Assembly (NCBI GenBank): GCA_951812805.1
Contig: CATOSZ010000001.1
Coordinates: forward strand, 496,001 to 560,000
Source: an uncultured Alphaproteobacteria bacterium
GTDB lineage: Bacteria > Pseudomonadota > Alphaproteobacteria > GCA-2731375
Direction of reading: 5' to 3'
Length of the DNA stretch: 64,000 nucleotides
Shown: piece by piece, positions 47,651 to 56,906 of the stretch
Layout: each line of letters begins with the position of its first letter
Position numbering within the stretch: position 1 is the stretch's first letter
Notes under the pieces: generated by a model
Told to the model about the DNA's origin: nothing
Database searches by the model: none
The model's input: the letters and a program-made list of their open reading frames with translations, nothing else
Position numbers and translations under genes: made by a program

Positions 47651-48858
47651 GAATGCCAAAGCTCAAGCTGACCAAGCGACAGATCGACAAGATCCAGCCC
47701 CCGAGCGAGGGGCAGGATCTCTATTACGATATCACGCTTCCTGGCTTCGGTCTGCGGGTCGGTCGTCGATCGAGGACCTACTTTGCGGAGCGGAGGGTTG
47801 GCAGGCGGACCAGGCGGGTCACCATCGGTCGGCACGGTCACTACACCTGCGAGCAGGCCCGACAGCGCGACCAGGTTGTCCTCAGTGAGATGGCGGACGG
47901 ACGGGATCCGACCCAGGAGAAGAGGGCAGAACGTGCCCGGGGCGCTACGATGGCGGAGGCTTTCGACGAGTTCATCGACAGGCGGAGCCTCAGGCCACAG
48001 ACCGTCTATAACTATAGCCGCTTCCTCGAAGTAGCCTTCGGCGATTGGAGGGAGAAGCCGCTCACTGAGATCTCCAGCGACCTCGTCGTCGATCGTCACA
48101 CGAAGCTCTCAAAGGAGCGCGGAGGCCCCTATGCCGACCACGCGATGCGGTTTCTCCGGTCGCTCTGGAACTTCGCTGCCGCCCGATATGAGGACCCCGA
48201 CGGCAACTCCCTCCTCCCCCGGAACCCGACGTCGCGCCTCTCGCGCCTCCGCATGTGGCACAAGCCGGTACGGCGGCAGACGTACGTGCGACCCGATCAG
48301 ATGGCGGCGTGGTATCGGGCCGTCGATGACCTCGCCGATGACGCCCGGGGCGAGACCGCCCGCGACTATCTCCTCTTGGTATTGCTCACCGGCCTGAGGC
48401 GTTCGGAGGCCGCGCGCCTGAGGTGGGACGATGTCGACCTCGACGGCCTCACTCTGACGGTGCGAGAGACGAAGAACGGAGAGCCGCTGACGGTCCCCCT
48501 CTCGAAGCAGCTGCTCGATCTCCTCTCGCTCCGATCTATGATGGCGACCTGCGAGTATGTGTTCCCCGGCACTGGCGCGACCGGCCACCTGACCGACGTG
48601 AAGCGGAGTGTTCGGAAGGTATGTGAAGCGTCGGGCGTTCGGTTCACGCTGCACGACCTCCGCAGGACCTTCATCACCGCCGCAGAGGGCCTCGACGTCA
48701 GCGCCTACGCGCTTAAGCGACTCGTGAACCACAGCATGGCCGGAGACGTGACCGCCGGCTACATCGTCCACGACGTCGAGCGCCTGAGAGAGCCGATGCA
48801 AAGGATCTCGGACTGCCTGCTTGCGAGCTACGCACCGCGGCTTGGTGGCCCGAGGTGA
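47641..48858 (+). CDS. int: Tyrosine site-specific integrase
   Basis: 405 residues from GTG 47641; ATG 47653 is possible. The N-terminal DUF4102-like/arm-binding region (LPGFGLRVGRRSRTYF, TIGRHGHYTCEQAR) is followed by a core-binding domain. The catalytic domain has Arg in LTGLRRSEAARL, HxxR in LHDLRRTF, His in VNHSM and Tyr in TAGYIVHDVERL. It integrates the element into tRNA-Lys. It lies 128 bases inside attL and is intact. Confidence 0.94.
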   Translation: MPTRMPKLKLTKRQIDKIQPPSEGQDLYYDITLPGFGLRVGRRSRTYFAERRVGRRTRRVTIGRHGHYTCEQARQRDQVVLSEMADGRDPTQEKRAERARGATMAEAFDEFIDRRSLRPQTVYNYSRFLEVAFGDWREKPLTEISSDLVVDRHTKLSKERGGPYADHAMRFLRSLWNFAAARYEDPDGNSLLPRNPTSRLSRLRMWHKPVRRQTYVRPDQMAAWYRAVDDLADDARGETARDYLLLVLLTGLRRSEAARLRWDDVDLDGLTLTVRETKNGEPLTVPLSKQLLDLLSLRSMMATCEYVFPGTGATGHLTDVKRSVRKVCEASGVRFTLHDLRRTFITAAEGLDVSAYALKRLVNHSMAGDVTAGYIVHDVERLREPMQRISDCLLASYAPRLGGPR

Positions 48859-49183
48859 ATACATGACGGTTTGAAGATCAATCTCGTCAAGTTAGAAGAA
48901 GCGGTGTAGAAAATCACTGGTGACGCCACCAAGAGCGGCAAGTTCGATCGATCTGAAGAATATTTTGATCACAGAATAAGAGTTAACTCAGCTGCTTAGG
49001 AACTTTCCAAGAAGAAGTTTGAAGTAGATGGATTGTTTATGCTTGACCCGCCTGGAATGCTAAGATAACATTCTCACCATGCAATGGACTATTAGTTGCA
49101 TCACGTCTAAGCCATGGAGGGCTGTTCGGGATGTCCCGAGGCGTGGAGTAGCCCTCTAATTGTATTTGGCTTGGACACCTGAC
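48859..49183. other. Non-coding gap inside the element
   Basis: 325 bases, more AT-rich than the chromosome, without a convincing reading frame. It contains a 10-bp palindrome GAGTTAACTC at 48980-48989. It probably holds the promoter of the HTH gene; no clear -35/-10 pair is asserted. Confidence 0.4.
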
Positions 49184-49432
49184 ATGAACCACGCGAGTTC
49201 TACCCGAAATAATCAGCTATCTGAGCTGCGTCTGCTCACGACGAAAGAGGCTGCACGCCTTCTCGGCGTCAGCGCCGCATACTTGGAACGGGATCGCTGG
49301 GCGGGCGCAAGAAATGGCGCGGGATCAGCCATTCCCTACATCCAGGTCGGCACTCGTGCGATCCGATACCGATTGTCAGACCTTCAGTCTTACGTCGAGA
49401 GTCGTGTTCGTTCGTCGACTAGCCAGCAGTAA
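49184..49432 (+). CDS. AlpA/excisionase-like HTH protein
   Basis: 82 residues from ATG 49184; an earlier start at 49160 adds 8 residues. MerR-type winged HTH of the HTH_17 class: LLTTKEAARLLGVSAAYLERDRW, ending in RAIRYRLSDLQSYVESR. Such proteins serve as excisionases or activators of int in integrative elements, which fits its place after int. Confidence 0.8.
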   Translation: MNHASSTRNNQLSELRLLTTKEAARLLGVSAAYLERDRWAGARNGAGSAIPYIQVGTRAIRYRLSDLQSYVESRVRSSTSQQ

Positions 49433-49445
49433 CAGGATGGGGCTG

Positions 49446-49459
49446 TGCAGTTAACTGCA
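49446..49459. repeat. 14-bp palindrome TGCAGTTAACTGCA, copy 1
   Basis: Perfect palindrome between the HTH gene and the 273-residue protein gene. A second identical copy is at 55639-55652. A possible operator for one of the element's HTH proteins. Confidence 0.45.
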
Positions 49460-49561
49460 TTGGTTCCATGGGTTAGTGCTTAACGACCAAGACATACACG
49501 TCAGCACTGCGATGAGGAGCTAGTCGGACCTCCTTTCATAAGGTGAGCTAGGAGAGCGCGA

Positions 49562-50383
49562 ATGCCAATAATACACATGAAGAAGGATGCGTACAGTGAT
49601 GCTCAAGAGGCAAACACGAAGAGTAATCATGAATCCTTGGTCTCAAACAGCCCGATCCTGACGAATGCTACTGACCCCTTGGCTGAGACATGGACTGAGG
49701 TCAACAGAATTGATGCTTCAGACGCAGCACACGCATTCGCTAAGTTAGCAAACAACTCTGAGGCACTGTGTCATGTCAGGTTGGGAGGGGTGTTGGCAAA
49801 AATTAGAGATAACGAGTGGTATGGGGTCCATGACAGCTTCAAAACATACTGTTCTGAGGAACTCGGCATTGGCCAGCGAAGTGCGCAATATCTGATCCAG
49901 GCATATTCCGTCCTCAAAGCCTCTGAAATATCCTGGGGAGAATTGCAGGGAGTCGGTTGGAGCAAGATCAAGATACTTTGCGCAAGGGTCAGCGCGAAGG
50001 AAATCAGGTCCTGGCTGCCCCACGCCAAGAATGCGACCTGCCGGGCACTCCGCGAGAAGCTCGAAGCAGCTTCGAGCGATGGGGGGCAGAATAGCCCAAT
50101 AGGTATCTCGACTATGGCCGCCAACGACCTCTCTCTCACCGACACCACAAAGTCAGTTGCGACTCCGCTGGACGACGTGATGTCGGTGATCGGCTCGAAA
50201 TACGCCAATGCAGCGGTAATGGGGGCCTGTTCGGCCTTCATGGGCCTTCATGGGGACACCGTCGACTCGCGTGTGTTCCAGCGCGGCATTGTCATGACCT
50301 GGGCGAGGAAGGTCGGCAAGGAGGAGGCCTTGAAGACGATAGAGGAGGCCTTTACCGCCGACCATGATGCCGTGCTCGTCTAA
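49562..50383 (+). CDS. Hypothetical protein, helical, plasmid/element type
   Basis: 273 residues; a ribosome site AGGAGAG lies close upstream. Low-complexity N-terminus, then a helical middle (VLAKIRDNEWYGVHDSFKTY, LGIGQRSAQYLIQAYSVLKA) that resembles DUF3102-like or HTH proteins of phages and plasmids, then a separate C-terminal helical part. It lies just upstream of rep and may regulate or assist replication. The base composition is lower in G+C than in the chromosome. Family not certain. Confidence 0.65.
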   Translation: MPIIHMKKDAYSDAQEANTKSNHESLVSNSPILTNATDPLAETWTEVNRIDASDAAHAFAKLANNSEALCHVRLGGVLAKIRDNEWYGVHDSFKTYCSEELGIGQRSAQYLIQAYSVLKASEISWGELQGVGWSKIKILCARVSAKEIRSWLPHAKNATCRALREKLEAASSDGGQNSPIGISTMAANDLSLTDTTKSVATPLDDVMSVIGSKYANAAVMGACSAFMGLHGDTVDSRVFQRGIVMTWARKVGKEEALKTIEEAFTADHDAVLV

Positions 50384-50423
50384 AAATAGACCGAAGAGAA
50401 GATCCAATTAGGAGGCGGGGAGA

Positions 50424-51371
50424 GTGATCACCTTCGAGCCGTTCGTCGCACCGATCGTGATCGATAAGATCTCCATTGTCCTGCAAGTACCTACTGAAAT
50501 GGACAAGAAGGCGATTGTCCAGTTCCTCCTGCACGGCTTGGAGGATACCGAAAGTGGTTTCCAGAAGGCGTATCCGAACAATACGTACGCCAACGCCTTT
50601 ACGTTGAGCATCAAAGCACCCCTCTCGGGAACCGACTGCGTTCTCATTCAGGCGAACCCAGTCAAGAAAACCAACGCCTTCTTACGAGTGGAGTTCAATC
50701 CGTCCAAGGCGGGCACTTCCGGAATGGATCTGCTTCGCCAGCATTGCGCAGCCTTCCTTGATTACGACTACACGACACTGGTCAAGGCCGGTCGGGTGAC
50801 TCGGATGGACGTCGCCATGGATCTTATGGGTATCCGGTTGGACGATTTGGCCGCACGGTCGGTGAAGCTCAAAAAGAGCACGGTACACTCGGCGGTGGAT
50901 GGGGGAACCGAGACGGTCTACCTCGGCGCAACGAAGGGCAACAGGCGCATTAGGATCTATGACAAGGGGAAACAGTTGGGGGAGACCGGGCAGAAGTTGC
51001 CTTCGTTTCCTGTTACTAGAGTCGAAGCCGAGCTTCGAAACGTCTGCATGCTTCGGAACATCCCAGCCCTGGGGAATCCGTTTACTGACGTAGGCATCTG
51101 GTATCTTCCTGAGGCGAACTTTGCAGGTGAGGATCATATCTGGAGGATGTTTCTCGACTCAGTGTCCCGCCGTGGCCTGCGTAGCGCGCTGAAACAGATT
51201 CCAGACTCCTACCGGCAGCCATTCAATGATGCACTACATGCTTGCCCGCTGGGAATGTGGGATCCAGGGAAGCATTGGGCCTACTGGCCAAAACGGGTTG
51301 ACGATTCGGAGCTCCTTCTCGAAGCCTGCCATTGGCCGAAAGAGCATCAGAAGGGCTATCAGGTCGCCTGA
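50424..51371 (+). CDS. Rep_trans-type replication initiation protein
   Basis: 315 residues from a GTG preceded by GGAGGCGGGGAGA. The order of motifs, GRVTRMDVAMDL, then RRIRIYDKGKQLGE, then VTRVEAELRN, is that of rolling-circle initiators of the Rep_trans class (pT181/inovirus-like replication factors). It would nick a double-strand origin and attach to the 5' end via a Tyr. Its presence implies that the excised circle can replicate. Intact. Confidence 0.75.
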   Translation: MITFEPFVAPIVIDKISIVLQVPTEMDKKAIVQFLLHGLEDTESGFQKAYPNNTYANAFTLSIKAPLSGTDCVLIQANPVKKTNAFLRVEFNPSKAGTSGMDLLRQHCAAFLDYDYTTLVKAGRVTRMDVAMDLMGIRLDDLAARSVKLKKSTVHSAVDGGTETVYLGATKGNRRIRIYDKGKQLGETGQKLPSFPVTRVEAELRNVCMLRNIPALGNPFTDVGIWYLPEANFAGEDHIWRMFLDSVSRRGLRSALKQIPDSYRQPFNDALHACPLGMWDPGKHWAYWPKRVDDSELLLEACHWPKEHQKGYQVA

Positions 51372-51692
51372 AAAAAGGGGTCAGGGGCGAACACGTGTTC
51401 GCGTCGACCCGGGGGCAGAAAAGCATCTACGCAGGCGAGTCTCCAGCCAGGCCATTCCGTGTCTCCCGGAGACATTTGAGACGCTGGTCTCCAGCAGAGA
51501 TTTTCTGAGTTCTTTGAATCGTGTAGCCGAAGATTAAGCTCCCGGGGGAAAGTGGTAATCCGAGGCCCTCTCGGTAGGGAAAACCAGCCCCCGAGGACGA
51601 CTTTCCTCTTTACCCAAGCCCGCCATCAGCTAACGTCAAAAGTGGGACATAAGCCTTCTGTCCTCCCCGTGGAACTCATGGAGGAGGACAAC
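51372..51692. other. Palindrome-rich non-coding region after rep
   Basis: No convincing gene. It contains the 16-bp palindrome GCGAACACGTGTTCGC (51387-51402) just after the rep stop and a short dyad TCTCCCGGAGA further on. These could be a rep terminator or part of a replication origin; the sequence alone does not decide. Confidence 0.4.
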
Positions 51693-51914
51693 ATGAACGG
51701 TCTCACGATACTCGAAGATCTGCGCCGAGAGCTCGCCGACCACGTATCGGAGCACCTGCACGCCGGCGTCGACGACGCCGAAGCGAAGGACATCACGCCC
51801 TGGATGGCGATGAGCTTAATGCAGAAGGGCATCCGGCGCGGCCGAACGGCGTGGGCGCTACGAGGGGCTGCCACTCTCTTGCGGGACGCTCCCGAGCGGC
51901 TCTGGCGGCGACTA

Positions 51915-52038
51915 GAGCACGTCAGGTTTGGTCCCGGCCACCCGCTCCCCCGTCCCAACCACCCCAAGGGTACACTCCACGGGTGGTTGGGACGGGGGAG
52001 CGGGTGGCCGGGCGATTCGGATCAAACTTGATCCGCTC
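51915..52038. mobile_element. 124-bp MITE with TA target duplication
   Basis: Flanked by TA at 51913-51914 and 52039-52040, with ends GAGC...GCTC. The interior has a perfect 32-bp inverted repeat (51933-51964 with 51981-52012) around a 16-base loop, so nearly the whole element folds into one hairpin. TA duplication suggests mobilisation by an IS630/Tc1-type transposase, none of which is in this window. Confidence 0.85.
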
Positions 52039-52732
52039 TAGCGGTCACTGCATACGAGGATGTTGGCGTCGCTGATTTCGAAGCGGTCGCCCTCGTCACG
52101 GCCGGGCTTCACGGCAAGGCGTGGCGGGCGAAGATCGGGGGAGAGTGGGCGGTTGCCGCGTATCTGGTCACTCGCCTCTGCGCCGCTCCGAAGTGCCGGG
52201 CGGCCGACGACCTCATCGTCGTCTGCTGCGACCACCCCGCCATCGTCGAGACTCGCCTCGATCTCACCTACCGCCCGATCCAGGACCTGCTAAGTCGGGC
52301 CACTGCCGGGCCGATCGAGGAGCGGGCACTGGCGCTCTGGTTCGCGGTGGGCACCGATCGGTATCGGGCCGACACGCTCAGGGAGCGGCGAGGTAATCCG
52401 CGTGCCGCCTTCGATGGTCTGGCCGAAAGGGGCCACCCCGACACCATCGTCGAGGTCTGTCGCGAAGGCATCAAGAAATGCAGGGAAATCCTGCCCGCTC
52501 TCGCGGTCCTGCTTCACAGCGCGGCGGAGAGCAAGGCGGGGCAAGTGGAGCCGGACGACCTGCCGGGGGAAGAGATGGTCGGCCCCGTCCCCGGCTGGGT
52601 GCTCGACATGCACGTCCGCGAGGGGAATGCGGATTTCGGTAGTTCCGGACGGCGGTTTCAGTAAGTCCTGGCCACCGATTTCATAAAGTCCCGGCCGGTT
52701 CCGGGAGTTTGGCTTCGGGTGCCTTGTTGCCG

Positions 52733-53509
52733 TCAGTCGGGATTGTTTTCCGTTGTGGTTGGCTGGGTCAAGTCGGTCGTCGATTTCTTCTTTCGCATGC
52801 TGTCGCCTTTCAAGCCGATGCGGTGGGCGTTGTGGATGACGCGGTCGAGGATGGCGTCGGCGATGGTGGCCTCGCCGATCAGGTCGTGCCAGGCGGTCAC
52901 GGGGATCTGCGCGGTGATGAGGGTTGAGCGTCGGTGGTATCGTTCCTCGCAGATTTCCAGGAGATCGAGGCGCTGGCGGTCGGTCAGGCCATGGGTTCCC
53001 CAGTCGTCGAGGACGAGCAGCTGGACCCGGGCGAGGCGGTCGATCAGGCGGGGCAGCCGGCCGTCGAGGCGGGCCATGGCGAGGTCCTCGAAGAGCCTGG
53101 GCATGCGGACGTAGAGGACGGAATGATCGAGCCTGGCGGCCTGATGGGCGATGGCACAGGCGAGCCATGTCTTGCCGGTTCCGGTCTGGCCGGTGACGAT
53201 GAGGTTCTCGTGTGCCTTGAGCCAGACGCCCTGGGCGAGAGAGAGGACGGCGCGGCGGTCGAGGCCTCGTTCGGCGGCGAAGTCGATGTCCTCGATGCAG
53301 GCCTCGGGGAAGCGTAGCCTGGCCTGTCTGAGGCGGTTGGCGAGGCGCTTGTCGGCGCGGGTGGCGGCCTCGCGGTCGAGCATGAGGGCGAGCCAGTCCT
53401 CGCGGTTCAATTCCGATGATTGGCCTCGCTCGGCCATGTCGCGGTAAGCCTCTGCCATGCCCTTGAAGCCGAGGGCCTGCATCTGGTCGAGGGTCGGGTG
53501 TGTCAGCAT
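52733..53509 (-). CDS. istB: IS21-family helper ATPase IstB
   Basis: 258 residues from ATG 53509 ([20 protein letters not shown]). Walker A in [18 protein letters not shown] and Walker B in [14 protein letters not shown]. The C-terminal tail is Lys/Thr-rich. It starts 17 bases after the istA stop. Confidence 0.93.
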   Translation of the reverse strand: MLTHPTLDQMQALGFKGMAEAYRDMAERGQSSELNREDWLALMLDREAATRADKRLANRLRQARLRFPEACIEDIDFAAERGLDRRAVLSLAQGVWLKAHENLIVTGQTGTGKTWLACAIAHQAARLDHSVLYVRMPRLFEDLAMARLDGRLPRLIDRLARVQLLVLDDWGTHGLTDRQRLDLLEICEERYHRRSTLITAQIPVTAWHDLIGEATIADAILDRVIHNAHRIGLKGDSMRKKKSTTDLTQPTTTENNPD

Positions 53510-53526
53510 GAGGTGTCTTCTCCTGG

Positions 53527-55080
53527 TTATCGGTAGTAGCCGGGGCCGCGGATGTTGGTGTGTGGCGGCAGCGGCAGAAGCGGTTCGCGCTCGGGGCGTG
53601 TGCGATCGAGGCCGGACTTGAGGATGGCGGCGAGCGATGAGTAGCTGGTCGTGTTGATGGTGAGCGCGCGTGCGCAGGCGGCCTCGACGCGTTCCGGTTC
53701 GTATCGGCGGGCGAGCGACAAGACGCCCATGGCGCTGCGATAGCCTTGCTCGGGATGGGGCCGATCGCGGATCATCCGCTCGACCAGGAGGGCGGCGTTG
53801 GGGCCGATGCGGCTGGCCTGGTCGATCAGGCTTTGTGGCGTTCGCTCGGCATAGCGCTGGTGCGCCTTGGGCATGTGGGCCGGGATCGTGGCATGGCCGC
53901 CATGCGGTGAGCGGCGGAGATGGCTGGCGACGCGCTTGTGGTTGTGGAAGATCTCGACCGTGCGGTGAGTGAGCCGGACTTGGACCTTGCGGCCGATCAG
54001 GCCGTGCGGCACGGAGTAGAAGCTGCGCTCGACGTCGACGTGATAGTCGGAATGGACCTTGGCGGTCTTCCATTCGGCATATTCGAAGGGCGTCGTCGGC
54101 AGGGGTGCCAGGGCCTCGCGCTCGATGGCCTCGAACATCTGGCGCCGGCTCTTTCCAAGGTTGCGCATGGGCCGCTCGTTGAGCTCCTCGAGGAGGTCGC
54201 GGATCGCCCGGTTGAGCTGGTCGAGGGAGAAGAAGCGCGTATTGCGCAGTCTTGCCAGGATCCAGCGCTCGACGACCTGGACGGCGACTTCGACCTTGGC
54301 CTTGTCGCGCGGCTTGCGGACCCGGGTCGGCAGGACGGTGGTGTCGTAGTGCTCGGCGAGCGCGGCGAAGGTCGGGTTGAGGGTCGGCTCGAACCAGAGC
54401 GGCTTGGCGACGCCGGCCTTGAGGTTATCGCAGACGATGCTCTTGGGCACGCCGCCGAAGTAGGCGAGCGCCCGGCATTGTCCGGCGACCCAGTCGGGCA
54501 GGCGCTGGGTCAGGCTGGCGGTGGCGAAGGTGAGCGAGGAAGCGCCCAGCACGGCGACGAAGATCTGCGCGTCGTGCACCTCGCCGGTCTCGGGGTCGAC
54601 GATGTCCACCGTCTGGCCGGCATAATCGGTCTGCATGACCGCACCGGCCTCGTGGCGGTTGCGCCAGGTGGCGCCGGTGCGCCGCTTGAACGCCGTGAAG
54701 GCTTCGCAGAACCAGGTGTAGCCGTAGCCATCGGGATGTGAGGCGCGGTATTCCTGCCAGAGCAGGGTCAGCGTCACCCCCTTGCGCTTCAGCTCGGCCG
54801 CGACCGTCGGCCAGTGCGGCTCGCACCTGTCGCGCGGGGGCCGGCCCATGCGGCGGAACAGCGTCTCTTGCAGGACCGCGTCGTCCTCGTATTCCGCCGG
54901 CAGCGGCCAGGCGGTAAGGCCGACCTCGCGGGCCCGCAGCAAATAGGTCGACACTGTCGTCTTGGAGACCTTCAGCCGTTCCGCCACCTCTCGCGCCGAG
55001 AGGCCTTGGTCATGCGTCAGCCGCAGGATCGTTCGTGCATCTCTCACCGTCGTTCGTCTCGTCTGCTTCCGTCTGGGCAT
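53527..55080 (-). CDS. istA: IS21-family transposase IstA
   Basis: 517 residues from the ATG of [11 protein letters not shown], with GGGAGGGGAC directly upstream. HTH ([21 protein letters not shown]), then the rve-type core: [13 protein letters not shown] (first Asp), [12 protein letters not shown] (second Asp), then the Glu region [13 protein letters not shown]. Intact. Confidence 0.94.
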   Translation of the reverse strand: MPRRKQTRRTTVRDARTILRLTHDQGLSAREVAERLKVSKTTVSTYLLRAREVGLTAWPLPAEYEDDAVLQETLFRRMGRPPRDRCEPHWPTVAAELKRKGVTLTLLWQEYRASHPDGYGYTWFCEAFTAFKRRTGATWRNRHEAGAVMQTDYAGQTVDIVDPETGEVHDAQIFVAVLGASSLTFATASLTQRLPDWVAGQCRALAYFGGVPKSIVCDNLKAGVAKPLWFEPTLNPTFAALAEHYDTTVLPTRVRKPRDKAKVEVAVQVVERWILARLRNTRFFSLDQLNRAIRDLLEELNERPMRNLGKSRRQMFEAIEREALAPLPTTPFEYAEWKTAKVHSDYHVDVERSFYSVPHGLIGRKVQVRLTHRTVEIFHNHKRVASHLRRSPHGGHATIPAHMPKAHQRYAERTPQSLIDQASRIGPNAALLVERMIRDRPHPEQGYRSAMGVLSLARRYEPERVEAACARALTINTTSYSSLAAILKSGLDRTRPEREPLLPLPPHTNIRGPGYYR

Positions 55081-55638
55081 GTCCCCTCCCGGCAAAAGCC
55101 AAGAGGTAGACGCCGAGACGGCGCACCCGAAAGCTGAACTCAGATCGCCCCGTGATGCTGTCCGGGACTTTCCGGAATCACTGGCCGCGACTTACTGAAA
55201 TCTCTGGCCAGGACTTTCCGTAATCGGTGTCCGGGACTTTCCGAAACGCGCAAGGGGAACCAGGCCATGGCTCGACTCCTGCGTCGGAGCTGCGAGACGA
55301 GCCGCTGGATACAAGACCATCTCCCCGCACGCGACCGTCTCCGATTCCTGAAGGAGATCCTGTTCAGGGCGGAGAGCGGGTTGGTCGATCGGAGGTTTCG
55401 ATGGCCGACGGGGGACCGAATACGTCGTATGTCCGATCTTGAGTGCCTTGGCCTCCCGGCCGCTGATGTCGCGGAGGCAATAAAACTCCTTCGCTCGGAT
55501 CTATCTCATCTTCACGAGGAGCGACGCCATGTTCTCAGCTCCTGACTTGGCAAGGCCCCACGATTCAGGTCTCGACATGTGCCTGAATGCGGTAGCAGTG
55601 GAAGCTCATGGCTCAGTCCATGACACACCATCATCAAG

Positions 55639-55652
55639 TGCAGTTAACTGCA
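55639..55652. repeat. 14-bp palindrome TGCAGTTAACTGCA, copy 2
   Basis: Identical to the copy at 49446-49459 (extended here to 16 bp, GTGC...GCAC). It lies within the start of the second recombinase gene. Confidence 0.45.
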
Positions 55653-56053
55653 CAGGAACCGTCGCCGATTACGTTCGCAGCTCTGTCTCGGAGAACACGC
55701 GCCGCGCCTACCGGTTCGATCTCGAACACTTCGCAGCCTGGGGAGGCACGATCCCAGCCGCCGACGTCATGGTTGCCCAGTACCTGGCAGACCACGCCGG
55801 CACGCTGGCAGTCGCCACATTGGTGCGGCGGCTCGCGACCATCTCCAAGGCGCACTCCGCCAAGGGTCTGCCAAGCCCCACCTCATCGGCCCTGGTCCAA
55901 TCCACCCTGAGGGGCATCAAGAGAGCCCATGCAAAGCCCCAAGAGGCGGTAAGCCCGCTCTTAGTCTCGGACCTCCGCGAGATCATGTGTACGCATCCGG
56001 TGAGCACCGCCTTGTCGGTGCTCCGGTAATTTCCGAGTCTCCCCTCTTCTGAA

Positions 56054-56488
56054 GTGGGCACTTCGTTCGTGTCCACGAGTTTGAAGATGGGCACGAGTTT
56101 GATGGTGGACGAAGAAGATCTCCCTGCCGGCGACAGGCGCACGGCGTCCCAGCCCCGGCGTCGCTGGCCTTTGGCGGAGAAGCGTCGGATTGTCCTGGAG
56201 AGCCTGGAGCCGGGCGCGTCGGCATCGGTGGTGGCGCGTCGGCACGATGTGAACGCGAACCAGGTGTTCGCCTGGCGCAAGCTCTACCGCGAGGGTTTGC
56301 TGGGCGGTGCCGGCGGCCTGGTTCCGGTGACCGTGGTGGCGGACGAGCGGGGTCCCTCGGCGCCGGCTCCGTCGGTCGGGTCGGGGCGAATGACGATCGA
56401 GCTCGGCTGCGGCGCGCGGGTGATGGTGGACGCGGGCGTGGACGCCTCGGCGCTTGGCCGGGTGTTCTCGGCCCTGGCGCGGCGATGA
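56054..56488 (+). CDS. tnpA: IS66 accessory protein TnpA
   Basis: 144 residues from GTG 56054; a later start such as ATG 56087 is also possible. HTH of the transposase-8/OrfA type: EKRRIVLESLEPGASASVVARRHDVNANQVFAWRKLY. Overlaps tnpB by 4 bases (ATGA). Confidence 0.9.
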   Translation: MGTSFVSTSLKMGTSLMVDEEDLPAGDRRTASQPRRRWPLAEKRRIVLESLEPGASASVVARRHDVNANQVFAWRKLYREGLLGGAGGLVPVTVVADERGPSAPAPSVGSGRMTIELGCGARVMVDAGVDASALGRVFSALARR

Positions 56489-56835
56489 TCCCGGTTCGCG
56501 GCGATGTGCGGGTGTGGCTGGCCTCGGGCGTGACGGACATGCGTCGCGGCATGAACACGCTGGCCTTGCAGGTCCAGGAGGCGTTGGGCCGGGACCCGCA
56601 TGCGGGTGACCTGTTTGTCTTCCGGGGCCGTCGGGGCGATCTGTTGAAGATCCTGTGGCACGACGGGGTGGGCATGTCGCTTTATGCCAAGCGCTTGGAG
56701 CACGGCCGCTTCGTCTGGCCGGCGGCTCATGGCGGGGGCGCCGTGGCGATCTCTTCGGCGCAGCTGGCCTACATGCTGGACGGGATCGACTGGCGTCACC
56801 CGCGCTTGACCCGGCGTCCGGAGCGGGCGGGCTGA
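56485..56835 (+). CDS. tnpB: IS66 accessory protein TnpB
   Basis: 116 residues. Canonical IS66 Orf2: VWLASGVTDMRRGMNTLALQ and GDLFVFRGRRGDLLKILWHD, then KRLEHGRFVWP. Role in transposition known genetically but the mechanism is unclear. Confidence 0.95.
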   Translation: MIPVRGDVRVWLASGVTDMRRGMNTLALQVQEALGRDPHAGDLFVFRGRRGDLLKILWHDGVGMSLYAKRLEHGRFVWPAAHGGGAVAISSAQLAYMLDGIDWRHPRLTRRPERAG

Positions 56836-56906
56836 GGCGCGGCATATCGACTCGGTCGGCGCAATAGGTCTGGCGGGCGGGCGCGGGGTCTGATTCACTC
56901 CCGCCC

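Larger units (their letters stand above)
52628..55252 (-). mobile_element. IS21-like element with 7-bp target duplication
   Basis: 2,625 bp with TG...CA ends: TGCGGATTTCGG at the left, and TGCGCGTTTCGG at the right read inwards. Flanked by AGGGGAA at 52621-52627 and 55253-55259. Both ends carry several copies of a motif like AAGTCC(T/C)GGCC, the multiple transposase sites typical of IS21. Unrelated in sequence to the IS21 element at 33421. Confidence 0.92.
51693..55545 (+). pseudogene. RarA/MgsA-C-like helical protein gene split by a MITE and an IS21-like element
   Basis: The start ATG 51693 has GGAGGAGG (51680-51687). The coding parts are 51693-51914, 52041-52627 and 55260-55545. Removing the MITE (with one TA) and the IS21-like element (with one AGGGGAA) restores one uninterrupted frame of about 364 codons. 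The junctions are WRRL-AVTAYEDVGVAD and DMHVREGN-QAMARLLRRS. The segment MSLMQKGIRRGRTAWALRGA...YEDVGVADFEAVAL resembles the C-terminal helical region of RarA/MgsA-type clamp-loader ATPases, without the ATPase domain. As it stands, translation stops at TGA 52029-52031 inside the MITE. Function unknown. Confidence 0.75.
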
